64,000 nt of DNA from Oscillospiraceae bacterium Marseille-Q3528 (GCA_018223385.1 JAGTTR010000009.1:71287-135286), one strand, 5' to 3'; numbered from the stretch's first letter, positions 36,248 through 45,526 are shown. The notes: generated by a model not told the origin, from the letters alone. Numbers and translations are program-made.

Positions 36248-37018
36248 ATGAAAGACGACAAATTGGTCATTGGCGGTCATACGTTTGACTCGCGTTTTAT
36301 TCTGGGCTCAGGAAAATATTCCATGAAACTCATTGAGGCAGCAGTGCAGGATGCCGGTGCCCAGATCATTACCCTGGCGGTGCGCCGGGCAAACACAAAG
36401 GAACAGGAGAACATCCTGGACTATATCCCGAAGAATGTGACGCTGCTGCCCAACACCAGCGGTGCGAGAAATGCCCAGGAGGCCATCCGCATCGCACGGC
36501 TTGCCAGAGAGCTGGGCTGCGGTGATTTTGTGAAAATAGAGATCATGCGGGACAGCAAATACCTGCTGCCGGACAATCAGGAAACCATCAAGGCCACAGA
36601 GGTGCTGGCCAAGGAGGGCTTTGTGGTCATGCCTTACATGTACCCGGATCTGAACGTGGCCAGAGATCTGGTGGACGCCGGTGCAGCTGCTGTCATGCCG
36701 CTGGCATCCCCCATCGGTTCCAACAAGGGACTGGCTACCAGAGAATTTATCCAGATCCTCATTGATGAGATCGACCTGCCCATCATTGTGGATGCGGGCA
36801 TCGGCAGACCGTCCCAGGCGTGCGAGGCCATGGAGATGGGCGCTGCGGCCATCATGGCAAACACGGCGCTGGCAACCGCAGGAGATCTTCCGCTCATGGC
36901 TTCTGCTTTCAAAAAAGCCATCGAAGCCGGACGACAGGCATATCTGGCAGGCCTGGGCCGCGTGCTGACCCGGGGCGCATCCGCATCCGATCCGCTCACC
37001 GGATTTCTGCGCAATTAG
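36248..37018 (+). CDS. thiG: Thiazole synthase ThiG
   Basis: Forms the thiazole phosphate ring from deoxyxylulose phosphate, dehydroglycine and ThiS thiocarboxylate. It has 256 aa in a TIM barrel with N-terminal [13 protein letters not shown], the region [17 protein letters not shown] and phosphate-binding [27 protein letters not shown]. Dehydroglycine is supplied by ThiH encoded next. It is transcribed under the TPP riboswitch. Confidence 0.97.
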   Translation: MKDDKLVIGGHTFDSRFILGSGKYSMKLIEAAVQDAGAQIITLAVRRANTKEQENILDYIPKNVTLLPNTSGARNAQEAIRIARLARELGCGDFVKIEIMRDSKYLLPDNQETIKATEVLAKEGFVVMPYMYPDLNVARDLVDAGAAAVMPLASPIGSNKGLATREFIQILIDEIDLPIIVDAGIGRPSQACEAMEMGAAAIMANTALATAGDLPLMASAFKKAIEAGRQAYLAGLGRVLTRGASASDPLTGFLRN

Positions 37019-37030
37019 GGGGCGATGGGA

Positions 37031-38284
37031 ATGGAAAATCAGTTTTTTGTAGATTCCTCTTACCTTTCCCCGGAAGCGCTGGAGAAAAAGCACCGGCTGG
37101 AAACCGATCCGTCCAGCAGAAAGAACCATATGGAATATCTGCCGGGCATGGAGCAGATCCGGTCCGATGTGCGCGATCAGGTGATGGCGCAGATGCAGTC
37201 CTACGATTACAGCAAATATACGGCCAGGGATGTGCTGGCAGCGCTGGAGCATGAGACGTGTTCCATCGAGGACTTTAAGGCACTGCTTTCCCCGGCGGCG
37301 GAACCGTTTCTGGAGCAGATGGCCCAGCGGGCCAGACGGGAGACGGGCAAGCATTTTGGCAACACGGTGTATCTGTTTACCCCTTTGTACATTGCCAATT
37401 ACTGTGAAAACTACTGCGTGTACTGTGGGTTTAACTGCTATAACCACATCAACCGCATGAAGCTGTCCATGGAGCAGATTGAAAAAGAGATGAAGGTCAT
37501 CGCCGACAGCGGCATGGAGGAAATCCTCATTCTCACCGGCGAGAGCCGCAGCCAGAGTGACGTCCATTATATCGGGGAGGCCTGCAAGCTGGCCCGGAAA
37601 TATTTTCGCATGGTGGGGCTGGAGATTTATCCGGTGAACACCGATGAGTACCGATATCTCCACGAATGCGGCGCTGACTATGTGACCGTTTTTCAGGAAA
37701 CGTATGATGCGGATAAATATGAAACCCTGCATCTGATGGGACATAAGCGGGTATGGCCGTACCGGTTCGAGGCCCAGGAACGTGCCCTCATGGGCGGCAT
37801 GCGAGGCGTGGCGTTCTCGGCACTGCTGGGACTGTCGGATTTCCGCAAGGATGCACTGGCCAGCGCTCTGCACGTGTACTATCTGCAGCGGAAATACCCG
37901 TATGCGGAAATGTCCCTGTCCTGCCCGCGGCTTCGTCCCATCATCAACAATGACAAGATCAATCCGCTGGATGTGCATGAAAGCCAGCTCTGTCAGGTCA
38001 TCTGCGCGTACCGGATCTTCCTGCCCTTTGTGGGCATCACCGTGTCTTCCAGAGAGAGCGCTTCCTTCCGGGACGGCATCGTGAAGATCGCGGCCACCAA
38101 GGTGTCTGCCGGGGTTTCCACCGGTATCGGGGATCATGAGAGCAAGTACAGCGGCAAAGAGGCCGACGGGGAGCAGGGCGACGAGCAGTTTGAGATCGAC
38201 GATGCCCGCAGCCTGGAAACCATGTATCAGGACATTGCGGACGAAGGGCTGCAGCCGGTACTGAACGACTATTTGTATGTGTGA
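37031..38284 (+). CDS. thiH: 2-iminoacetate synthase ThiH
   Basis: Radical SAM tyrosine lyase that provides dehydroglycine (2-iminoacetate) to ThiG under anaerobic conditions; the aerobic alternative ThiO is absent here. It has 417 aa with cluster motif CENYCVYCGF near residue 125 and the family start SYLSPEALEKKHRLETDPSSRKNHMEYLPGM. The ATG at 37031 is preferred over that at 37025 because it lies 8 bases after the AGGGGG ribosome site. Confidence 0.95.
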   Translation: MENQFFVDSSYLSPEALEKKHRLETDPSSRKNHMEYLPGMEQIRSDVRDQVMAQMQSYDYSKYTARDVLAALEHETCSIEDFKALLSPAAEPFLEQMAQRARRETGKHFGNTVYLFTPLYIANYCENYCVYCGFNCYNHINRMKLSMEQIEKEMKVIADSGMEEILILTGESRSQSDVHYIGEACKLARKYFRMVGLEIYPVNTDEYRYLHECGADYVTVFQETYDADKYETLHLMGHKRVWPYRFEAQERALMGGMRGVAFSALLGLSDFRKDALASALHVYYLQRKYPYAEMSLSCPRLRPIINNDKINPLDVHESQLCQVICAYRIFLPFVGITVSSRESASFRDGIVKIAATKVSAGVSTGIGDHESKYSGKEADGEQGDEQFEIDDARSLETMYQDIADEGLQPVLNDYLYV

Positions 38285-38294
38285 GGATAACAAA

Positions 38295-39764
38295 ATGAGA
38301 AGAATAGATACGACCCTTTATTTTATCACCGACAGCACCGGCTGGGACGAGGACGAATTCCTGCGCCGGGTGGAGCTGGCCCTCATGGGCGGCGCCACCA
38401 TCATGCAGCTGCGGGAGAAAAACCGGACGACGAGAGAGTATATGGCGCTGGCGGAAAAAGTACATACGCTGGCGAAAAAATATCAGGTGCCTCTCATCAT
38501 TGATGACCGGGTGGACGTGGCGCTGGCGGTGGACGCGGAGGGTGTCCATGTGGGACAGTCCGATCTGCCGGTTTCCCTGGCCCGTTCCCTCATGGGAGAG
38601 GACAAAATCGTGGGAGCCACGACGAAAACAGTAGCCCAGGCACAGGAGGCTTACGAACAGGGGGCAGATTATCTGGGTGTGGGGGCCATTTATCCCACCA
38701 CCACCAAGGTAAAAACCGTGCTCACTTCCCCGGACACCCTGCGGGACATCTGTCAGGCTGTGCCCATTCCGGTCAACGCCATCGGCGGCCTGAACATGGA
38801 AAATCTTGATGTGTTACAGGGCATTCCCATTGCGGGCATCTGTGTGGTATCCGCTATCATGAAGGCAACGGATCCCAGAAAAGCGGCAGAAGAGTTAAAG
38901 GCTGCGGCGGAAGAGCTGAAGACCCAGGCCCATGCAGGCGAAGAAAAACCGCCGAAAAAAATGAAGACGGCACTGACCATCGCAGGCAGCGACAGCAGCG
39001 GCGGCGCCGGCATCCAGGCGGATTTAAAAACCATGACCATGAACGGTGTGTTTGCCATGAGTGCGGTGACCGCGCTGACGGCCCAGAACACCACCGGCGT
39101 CACGGCCATTGAGGAAGCTTCCCCGGCATTTTTAAAGGAACAGATGGATGCGGTATTTTCTGACATTTTCCCGGATGCGGTGAAGATCGGCATGGTGTCT
39201 TCCAGTGAACTGATCCACGTCATTGCCGATGGGCTGACCCAATGGAAGGCCCGGCATATCGTGGTGGATCCGGTGATGGTGGCCACCAGCGGTTCTTCCC
39301 TTTTGAAGACCGATGCCATCCAGACGCTGATGGACCGGCTGCTGCCTCTGGCGGAGCTGGTGACACCCAACATTCCTGAGGCCCAGATGCTGTCCGGCAT
39401 GGATATCCATGATGAAAAGGACATGGAAGCAGCAGCAAAGATCATCGGCGATACCTTTGGCTGTGCCGTGCTGTTAAAGGGCGGCCACAGCATCAACGAT
39501 GCCAACGATCTGCTGTATATGGGCGGCAGGAGCCGGTGGTTCCTGGGCAAACGAATCCACAATCCCAACACTCACGGCACCGGCTGTACCCTGTCCAGCG
39601 CCATTGCCTCCAACCTGGCCAAGGGATTTTCTCTGGAGGAATCGGTGAAACGGGCGAAAGCCTACATTTCCGGTGCACTGGCTGACATGCTGGATCTGGG
39701 GGCAGGTTCCGGCCCCATGAACCACGGCTTTGCCCTGACCGGGGAATTTGCGAAGGAGGCATAA
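38295..39764 (+). CDS. Fused thiamine-phosphate synthase / HMP-phosphate kinase (ThiE-ThiD)
   Basis: A 489-aa fusion doing two thiamine steps. The N-terminal ThiE domain (about 1-212) joins thiazole and pyrimidine phosphates; visible are MQLREKNRTTREYM, IIDDRVDVALAVDAEGVHVGQSDLP and IGGLNMENL. The ThiD domain (about 220-489) phosphorylates hydroxymethylpyrimidine twice; visible are TIAGSDSSGGAGIQADLKTM and the catalytic HGTGCTLSSAIASNLAKG. A charged linker with Lys/Glu joins them. The ATG at 38295 fits; upstream codons overlap the end of thiH. It lies between thiH and the pyrimidine transporter gene. Confidence 0.95.
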   Translation: MRRIDTTLYFITDSTGWDEDEFLRRVELALMGGATIMQLREKNRTTREYMALAEKVHTLAKKYQVPLIIDDRVDVALAVDAEGVHVGQSDLPVSLARSLMGEDKIVGATTKTVAQAQEAYEQGADYLGVGAIYPTTTKVKTVLTSPDTLRDICQAVPIPVNAIGGLNMENLDVLQGIPIAGICVVSAIMKATDPRKAAEELKAAAEELKTQAHAGEEKPPKKMKTALTIAGSDSSGGAGIQADLKTMTMNGVFAMSAVTALTAQNTTGVTAIEEASPAFLKEQMDAVFSDIFPDAVKIGMVSSSELIHVIADGLTQWKARHIVVDPVMVATSGSSLLKTDAIQTLMDRLLPLAELVTPNIPEAQMLSGMDIHDEKDMEAAAKIIGDTFGCAVLLKGGHSINDANDLLYMGGRSRWFLGKRIHNPNTHGTGCTLSSAIASNLAKGFSLEESVKRAKAYISGALADMLDLGAGSGPMNHGFALTGEFAKEA

Positions 39765-39768
39765 ATCC

Positions 39769-40938
39769 ATGAAAGAAAAATATACTTCCCTTTTTGAAAA
39801 CGGTTTGATCTGGTTTGGGGCGGCGGTGTCCCTGGCAGAGATCCTCACCGGCACCTATTTTGCACCGCTGGGCTTTTCCAGGGGCCTGCTGGCCATCCTC
39901 GTGGGCCATGTCATCGGCTGCCTCATGCTGTTCTGCGCCGGTGTCATCGGCGGCAGTGTGCGCAAAAGTGCCATGGAAACGGCGAAAATGAGCTTTGGCA
40001 GCAAGGGTGGCCTGCTGTTCTCCGTGCTGAACATTGTCCAGCTGGTGGGCTGGACCGCCATCATGATCTACGACGGGGCGCTGGCAGCAGACGGTGTCAT
40101 TGCCGCAGGCAAATGGATCTGGTGCCTGCTCATCGGCGGTCTCATCATTGTGTGGATCGTCATTGGCATTGAAAATCTGGGAAAGATCAATACCGTGGCC
40201 ATGGCGGCGCTGCTCATCCTTACGGTCATCTTAAGCTTTACCATTTTTGGAAAAGACACGATGGCCAGCGCAGGCGGCGACATGATGTCCTTTGGGGCAG
40301 CGGTGGAGCTGTCTGTGGCCATGCCCCTGTCCTGGCTGCCCCTCATCAGTGACTACACCCGGGAAGCCAAAGAGCCGGTGAAAGCTACGGCGGTCAGCGC
40401 CATCGTCTACGGCATCGTCAGCTGCTGGATGTATGTCATCGGCATGGGTGCGGCCATTTTTACCGGAGAATCGGATATTGCCCAGATCATGGTAAAAGCG
40501 GGCCTTGGCATTGCAGGCCTTCTGATCATCGTTTTTTCCACGGTGACAACGACCTTCCTGGATGCTTACTCCGCCGGGATTTCCAGCGAGTCCCTGTCTG
40601 AAAAGCTCAGCGGTAAATGGATGGCTGTGGCGGTGACCGTCATCGGTATTGTGGGCGCCTGCTTCTTCCCCATGGACGACATCACCGATTTCCTCTATTT
40701 CATCGGCTCGGTATTCGCTCCCATGATCGCCATTCAGATCGCAGACTTTTTCCTGTTGAAGCAGGATCATCAGGAGCAAAGTGCGGACGTGCTGAACCTG
40801 GTTGTGTGGTTTGTGGGCTTTGTCCTGTACCGGCAGCTCATGAAGGTGGACATCCCGGTGGGCAACACCCTGCCGGATATGGTGGTTACCATCGTGCTGA
40901 GCGTGGCGGCCAACAAGCTGTTCCGCAGGAAACACTAA
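39769..40938 (+). CDS. cytX: CytX-type hydroxymethylpyrimidine transporter
   Basis: Membrane transporter of the NCS1 cytosine-purine family, about twelve membrane segments in 389 aa. By position at the end of a riboswitch-controlled thiamine operon it most likely imports hydroxymethylpyrimidine for the ThiD domain upstream. Visible segments: GLIWFGAAVSLAEILTGTYFAPLG and MPLSWLPLISDYTREAK, the latter a family hallmark. Start at 39769 with aaggagg (39752-39758). No thiC is in the window, consistent with salvage, but thiC may be elsewhere. Confidence 0.85.
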   Translation: MKEKYTSLFENGLIWFGAAVSLAEILTGTYFAPLGFSRGLLAILVGHVIGCLMLFCAGVIGGSVRKSAMETAKMSFGSKGGLLFSVLNIVQLVGWTAIMIYDGALAADGVIAAGKWIWCLLIGGLIIVWIVIGIENLGKINTVAMAALLILTVILSFTIFGKDTMASAGGDMMSFGAAVELSVAMPLSWLPLISDYTREAKEPVKATAVSAIVYGIVSCWMYVIGMGAAIFTGESDIAQIMVKAGLGIAGLLIIVFSTVTTTFLDAYSAGISSESLSEKLSGKWMAVAVTVIGIVGACFFPMDDITDFLYFIGSVFAPMIAIQIADFFLLKQDHQEQSADVLNLVVWFVGFVLYRQLMKVDIPVGNTLPDMVVTIVLSVAANKLFRRKH

Positions 40939-40976
40939 GAAACTTCACTTTTTCTGCATGGAAGATCAAACGGCCG

Positions 40977-40984
40977 CATACGAT
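40977..40984 (+). promoter_or_regulatory. Possible sigma-E -10 element before spoIVA
   Basis: CATACGAT, 29 bases before spoIVA, resembles the CATACANT -10 of sporulation sigma-E promoters. The matching -35 region is weak, so this is only suggestive. Confidence 0.35.
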
Positions 40985-41013
40985 GATAGCAGGATAAGTG
41001 AAGGGGGCCAGTC

Positions 41014-42486
41014 ATGGAACATTACGATGTGTATAAAGATATACAAGCCCGGACAAAGGGAGAGATTTACATAGGGGTCGTGGGGCCGGTGCGCACCGGA
41101 AAATCCACGTTCATCAAGCGGTTTATGGATCTTCTGGTGCTGCCGGGCATGGAGGATGAGCGGGCCAGGCTGCAGGCCAGGGATGAACTGCCCCAGAGCG
41201 CCGCAGGCCGCACGATCATGACGACGGAGCCGAAGTTCATTCCCAAAGAGGCGGCTGTCATCCGCCTGGGGGAGGACATTGAGGTAAAGGTGCGGCTCAT
41301 CGACTGTGTGGGCTTTCTCGTGGAGGGCGCTGCCGGGCATATCGAGGACGACGGAGAGCGGATGGTGAAAACGCCCTGGTTCGACCACGAGATCCCCTTT
41401 GCCCAGGCGGCGGAGATCGGCACCCAGAAGGTGATCTGCGACCATTCCACCATCGGCATTGCGGTGACGGGCGACGGCTCCTTCGGGGAGCTGCCCCGGG
41501 AAGCCTTCGTTCCGGCAGAGGAGAAGACGGTGGGAGAGCTGAAACGCATCGGCAGGCCCTTCGTGCTGCTGGTGAATTCCCAGAAGCCCTACAGCGAGGA
41601 GGCGCAGGGGCTGGCGCGGGAGCTGGAGAAAAAGTATGCGGTCAGCACCTTATGCATGAACTGCGAGCAGATGAAAAAAGAGGATATTTACCGGCTGCTG
41701 GAGCAGGTGCTCTATGAATTCCCGGTGCAGCAGATCGAGTATTACATCCCCAAATGGGTGGAAATGCTGGAGGAGAGCCATGAGATCAAGCAGGATCTGC
41801 TGGAAAATGTCCGGGCCTACATGGATGGCATTGAGAAGGTGCGGGATGTCCGGAACCGGGAATTCACGGCCCAGAGCAGCTTCATCCGCGCCATGAAGCA
41901 GGAGGCCATGGATCTGTCCTCGGGTACCCTGAAGGTGCAGGTGGACTTTGATCCGGCCTACTATTACCGGACACTCAGCGAGCTCACCGGCGCGGCCATC
42001 GACGGGGAATATCAGCTCATTGCGGCGGTGCGGGAGCTGTCCAAAATGAAAAAGGAATATGAGCAGGTACAGGATGCCCTGCAGGCGGTGCGGATGAAGG
42101 GCTATGGCGTCATCAGCCCGGTGAAGGGAGAGATCACGCTGGAGGAGCCGGTGGTCATCCGCCAGGGCAACAAGTACGGCGTCAAGATCCGCTCGGAAGC
42201 CCCGTCCATCCATCTGATCCGCGCCAACATCGAGACGGAGATCGCCCCCATCGTGGGCAGCGAGCAGCAGGCCAACGACCTGATCGCCTACATCAGGGAA
42301 AACCAGCAGACCGAGGACGGCATCTGGAATACGAACATCTTCGGAAAATCCGTGGAACAGCTGGTGGAGGACGGCATCCGCGGAAAACTCACCCGCATCG
42401 GCGACGAGTGCCAGGAAAAGCTGCAGGATACGATGCAGAAGGTGGTCAACGATCTCAGCGGTGGCATGGTGTGCATCATCATCTAA
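41014..42486 (+). CDS. spoIVA: Stage IV sporulation protein A
   Basis: ATPase that polymerises on the forespore surface as the base of the spore coat. It has 490 aa, normal length. The N-terminal P-loop is GPVRTGKST near residue 25, followed by the TRAFAC-like T-rich loop GRTIMTTEPKFIPKEAA and DCVGFLVEGAAGH. The C-terminus ends in the conserved hydrophobic GGMVCIII tail. Its presence marks the organism as a spore former. A terminator follows. Confidence 0.98.
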   Translation: MEHYDVYKDIQARTKGEIYIGVVGPVRTGKSTFIKRFMDLLVLPGMEDERARLQARDELPQSAAGRTIMTTEPKFIPKEAAVIRLGEDIEVKVRLIDCVGFLVEGAAGHIEDDGERMVKTPWFDHEIPFAQAAEIGTQKVICDHSTIGIAVTGDGSFGELPREAFVPAEEKTVGELKRIGRPFVLLVNSQKPYSEEAQGLARELEKKYAVSTLCMNCEQMKKEDIYRLLEQVLYEFPVQQIEYYIPKWVEMLEESHEIKQDLLENVRAYMDGIEKVRDVRNREFTAQSSFIRAMKQEAMDLSSGTLKVQVDFDPAYYYRTLSELTGAAIDGEYQLIAAVRELSKMKKEYEQVQDALQAVRMKGYGVISPVKGEITLEEPVVIRQGNKYGVKIRSEAPSIHLIRANIETEIAPIVGSEQQANDLIAYIRENQQTEDGIWNTNIFGKSVEQLVEDGIRGKLTRIGDECQEKLQDTMQKVVNDLSGGMVCIII

Positions 42487-42507
42487 AAAAGAAAAATGTG
42501 TGGAAAG

Positions 42508-42543
42508 AGAATGTCCGGTTTTGTCAGGCCGGGCGTTCTTTTT
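42508..42543 (+). terminator. Intrinsic terminator after spoIVA
   Basis: AGAATGTCCGG (42508-42518) pairs with CCGGGCGTTCT (42529-42539) using two G-U pairs, and is followed by T to 42543. Confidence 0.85.
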
Positions 42544-42611
42544 GCGTTTTACAGAAAAAACTGTCTGAAATAAAAATAATTGATAAAACGATGGAAGGAA
42601 CGGGAAGGACA

Positions 42612-42656
42612 TGCTATAATAGGAGCCGATGGGATTTTATAAATATTTTATAAAAT
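42612..42656 (+). promoter_or_regulatory. Extended -10 promoter and 10-base inverted repeat before the purine permease gene
   Basis: TGCTATAAT (42612-42620) is an extended -10 with weak -35 TGGAAG (42592-42597). Just after the likely start of transcription lies a perfect inverted repeat ATTTTATAAA (42634-42643), TAT, TTTATAAAAT (42647-42656), well placed to be an operator. Confidence 0.6.
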
Positions 42657-42688
42657 ACGAAAAAGAGAGAGATGTAGGAGGAAACAAA

Positions 42689-44059
42689 ATGCTTGAATCA
42701 ATTTTTAAGCTGAAAGAGAATCACACGACGGTGAAGACAGAGATCATGGCCGGTATCACCACCTTCATGACGATGGCGTATATCCTGGCTGTCAACCCGT
42801 CGATGCTGTCAGCTGCCGGCATGGACGCGTCTGCCGTGCTCATTGCCACCGCGCTGGCATCCTTTGTGGGAACGGTCTGCATGGCACTGTTTGCCAATTA
42901 TCCCTTCGCACTGGCACCGGGCATGGGCCTGAATGCCTACTTTGCGTACACGGTCTGCCTGGGCAGAGGCATTTCCTGGGAAGTGGCCCTGATGGCTGTA
43001 TTTGCGGAAGGTATCGTATTTATCATCATGTCCTTTGCCAACGTGCGGGAAGCTATTTTTGATGCCATCCCCATGACACTGAAAAGCGCTGTCAGCGTCG
43101 GCATCGGTCTGTTCATCGCCTTCATCGGCCTGCAGAATGCCAAGATCATTGTCAATTCCGATTCCACGCTGCTGACCTACCAGAACTTCAAGGGCGGCAC
43201 CTTCCACAGCATCGGTATTACCGCGCTGCTGGCCATCATTGGCGTGATCATCACCGGCTATCTGCTGATCAAAAATGTAAAGGGCGGCATCTTGTTCGGT
43301 ATCCTGATCACCTGGGTACTGGGCATGATCTGTCAGGCCATCGGCCTGTATGTGCCGGATGCAGAGGCAGGTATGTACTCCCTGTACCCGAATTTTTCCG
43401 CAGGCATCAACCTGGCATCCTTCGGCAAGACCTTCGGTGCTGTATTCCGCGCGGATATGTCCGGCATCAACCTGCTGGATTTCATCGTTATCATGTTTGC
43501 GTTCCTGTTCGTGGATGTGTTTGACACCCTGGGCACTCTCATCGGTGTGGCAACCAAGGCAGACATGCTGGACGAGGACGGCAAGCTGCCGCACATCAAG
43601 GGTGCGCTGATGGCAGACGCTGTTGCCACCTGCGCAGGCGCTGTTTTCGGTACATCCACCACCACCACCTTCGTGGAGAGTGCTTCCGGCGTGACCGAGG
43701 GCGGCCGTACCGGACTGACCTCCCTGACGACCGGTGTGCTGTTCCTGCTGTCCATTCTGCTGTCCCCGCTGTTCCTGTCCATTCCGTCCTTTGCGACGGC
43801 ACCGGCACTGATCATCGTAGGCTTCTACATGATCGGCAACGTGGTAAAGATCAATTTCGACGACATGACAGAAGCCATCCCGGCCTTCCTGACCATCCTG
43901 TTCATGCCGCTGGCCTACAGCATTTCCGAGGGTATCACCATCGGTGTGATTTCCTACACCATCATCACAGTGATGACAGGAAAAGCAAAGGAGAAGAAGT
44001 TAAGCTGGGTGATGTATGTACTGACCGTGCTTTTCATCCTGAAATACATTTTCCTGTAA
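42689..44059 (+). CDS. NCS2-family purine base permease (AzgA/PbuG-type)
   Basis: Membrane permease for hypoxanthine, guanine or adenine of the AzgA-like branch of NCS2, 456 aa with about twelve membrane segments. Family features: EIMAGITTFMTMAYILAVNPSML, NYPFALAPGMGLNAYFAYTVC and the GTSTTTTFVESASGVTEGGRTGLTSL loop. Start ATG 42689 has a taggagga site; the upstream open frame overlaps the operator-like repeat and is rejected. The exact base cannot be inferred. Confidence 0.93.
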   Translation: MLESIFKLKENHTTVKTEIMAGITTFMTMAYILAVNPSMLSAAGMDASAVLIATALASFVGTVCMALFANYPFALAPGMGLNAYFAYTVCLGRGISWEVALMAVFAEGIVFIIMSFANVREAIFDAIPMTLKSAVSVGIGLFIAFIGLQNAKIIVNSDSTLLTYQNFKGGTFHSIGITALLAIIGVIITGYLLIKNVKGGILFGILITWVLGMICQAIGLYVPDAEAGMYSLYPNFSAGINLASFGKTFGAVFRADMSGINLLDFIVIMFAFLFVDVFDTLGTLIGVATKADMLDEDGKLPHIKGALMADAVATCAGAVFGTSTTTTFVESASGVTEGGRTGLTSLTTGVLFLLSILLSPLFLSIPSFATAPALIIVGFYMIGNVVKINFDDMTEAIPAFLTILFMPLAYSISEGITIGVISYTIITVMTGKAKEKKLSWVMYVLTVLFILKYIFL

Positions 44060-44094
44060 AACCATTCTGAAAACAAAAGAGGAGGAAATGAAAG

Positions 44095-44559
44095 ATGCTC
44101 AAAGAATTTAAAGAATTTGCGATCAAAGGCAACATGATTGATATGGCAGTCGGCATTATCATCGGCGGTGCGTTCAATTCTCTGGTCAGCACGCTGGTGA
44201 ATGATGTGATCATGCCGCTGCTTTCTGTCCTCACTGGAAAAATCGATTTTTCCAATATTTTCTTCGCCATGGACGGCAAGCACTATGACACTCTGTCTGC
44301 AGTGCCCGAGGGCGTTGCCACCGTCAACATCGGCGTGTTCATCTCCGGCGTGATCAATTTCATCATCATGGCCTTTGTGGTATTCATGATCGTAAAAATG
44401 ATCAACAAGATCAGAGAGCCCAAGGGCAAACCGGCACCGGCAGCACCGACCACGAAAAAGTGCCCGTACTGCAGATTCGAGATCGCCATCGAGGCAACCC
44501 GCTGCCCGCACTGCACATCTGTGCTGGATGTGATCGGCGAAGAGCAGCCGAAGCCGTAA
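44095..44559 (+). CDS. mscL: Large-conductance mechanosensitive channel with zinc-ribbon tail
   Basis: Pentameric membrane channel that opens on osmotic downshock. It has 154 aa with the MscL core at residues 1-108: FKEFAIKGNMIDMAVGIIIGGAF (first helix) and the second helix near 78-103. A Pro/Ala linker leads to a C-terminal zinc ribbon with C123, C126, C137 and C140 (CPYC, CPHC) in place of the usual helical bundle. It is 35 bases downstream of the purine permease gene and followed by a terminator. Confidence 0.95.
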   Translation: MLKEFKEFAIKGNMIDMAVGIIIGGAFNSLVSTLVNDVIMPLLSVLTGKIDFSNIFFAMDGKHYDTLSAVPEGVATVNIGVFISGVINFIIMAFVVFMIVKMINKIREPKGKPAPAAPTTKKCPYCRFEIAIEATRCPHCTSVLDVIGEEQPKP

Positions 44560-44596
44560 GCAACATGCACATGATTTTGTATCATGCTATCCGGAA

Positions 44597-44627
44597 AGCA
44601 TCTGTCAGAAATGACGGGTGCTTTTTT
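44597..44627 (+). terminator. Intrinsic terminator after mscL
   Basis: AGCATCTGTCA (44597-44607) pairs with TGACGGGTGCT (44612-44622) around loop GAAA, with two G-U pairs, and is followed by six T. Confidence 0.9.
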
Positions 44628-44683
44628 CTCTCTCTATTTATATTATGCGATATGCGGCTGCAGAAAGAACTTGTGCAAAACTA

Positions 44684-44712
44684 TTGGAAAGACGGGGCGG
44701 TTGGTGTATGAT
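44684..44712 (+). promoter_or_regulatory. Sigma-A promoter of the cobamide operon
   Basis: TTGGAA (44684-44689), 17-base spacer, TATGAT (44707-44712), 56 bases before cbiL. No cobalamin riboswitch is visible in the spacer, so control by B12 must act otherwise or be absent here. Confidence 0.65.
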
Positions 44713-44768
44713 AGAAAAGATGAAAAATCGGTCTGCACGAATCGGTTTCAGGGTTGGAGAAGGATGAT

Positions 44769-45470
44769 ATGGCTGGAATTTTTTATGGTGTCGGCGTGGG
44801 GCCGGGAGATCCTGCGCTGCTGACGGAAAAGGCAAAAAGATGTATAGAAGCGGCGGATGTGCTGGCGGTGCCGGTGAATGGAAAGGCGGCAACCGCGTTT
44901 TCTATCGTAAAGCAGGCGGTGGATCTGAAGGAAAAACCGGTGCTGGAGCTGGAATTTTCCATGTCGGGTGACCGGCAGGCGTGGAAAGCCTGCGCCGTAC
45001 AGGCGGCGGAGGCCATCGGGGCACTGCTGGAGGAAGAAAAACAGGTGGCACTGGTGACGCTGGGGGATGTGACACTGTACAGCACGTGCATGTACGTGTT
45101 CCAGTTATTGAAAAGGCAGGGATTTGCGGCAGAGCTGGTGCCGGGCATTTCGGCGGCTTCCGCAGGGGCGGCGCTGGCAGGCATCAGTCTGGCCCGGGAT
45201 CAGGAAAGCGTGGCGGTGGTTCCGCTGGGACGGAATCCGGAGAAGTACCGGGCGTTGCTGGATGCTGCAGACAATCTGGTGCTCATGAAGGCCGGGCATT
45301 GTATGCCCTGGATCGTGCAGTATATGAAGGAGCATGGGATCTTGCCGGAACAGGCGGTGGTGTTTGCGGATCTGGGGCTGCCCGGAGAATACGTGGGTGC
45401 CCCGGAGGCAGACCGGGATTACGGATATTTTACGACAGTCATTGTGAATAAAAAGTATGACAGGACGTGA
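44769..45470 (+). CDS. cbiL: Cobalt-factor II C20-methyltransferase CbiL
   Basis: SAM-dependent methylation of C20 of the corrin precursor, the first ring step encoded in this operon. It has 233 aa with the class III methyltransferase start FYGVGVGPGDPALLTEKA and the region LVTLGDVTLYSTCMYVFQLLK, typical of the CobI/CbiL branch. ATG 44769 follows a ggagaagg ribosome site. It is the first gene after the operon promoter and overlaps the upstream codons of cbiF. Confidence 0.93.
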   Translation: MAGIFYGVGVGPGDPALLTEKAKRCIEAADVLAVPVNGKAATAFSIVKQAVDLKEKPVLELEFSMSGDRQAWKACAVQAAEAIGALLEEEKQVALVTLGDVTLYSTCMYVFQLLKRQGFAAELVPGISAASAGAALAGISLARDQESVAVVPLGRNPEKYRALLDAADNLVLMKAGHCMPWIVQYMKEHGILPEQAVVFADLGLPGEYVGAPEADRDYGYFTTVIVNKKYDRT

Positions 45471-45526
45471 TTTTTTATCCTGTAAAAAGACCGGATGGGA
45501 ACAGAGGAAGGGAACAGATACAGAGT

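Noticed and set aside
36308..38293. A 661-codon open frame on the minus strand opposite thiG and thiH
   Set aside because: It mirrors two well-recognised genes, has no family features, and arises from the base composition of the coding strand. The same holds for long minus-strand frames at 54242-55954 and 56657-58594.
42487..42688. Purine riboswitch before the NCS2 permease
   Set aside because: Only a terminator, a promoter and an AT-rich inverted repeat are visible; the transcribed leader is too short for the aptamer.
44560..44768. Cobalamin riboswitch before cbiL
   Set aside because: No B12-box or conserved core seen; after the mscL terminator there is only a promoter and a 56-base spacer.
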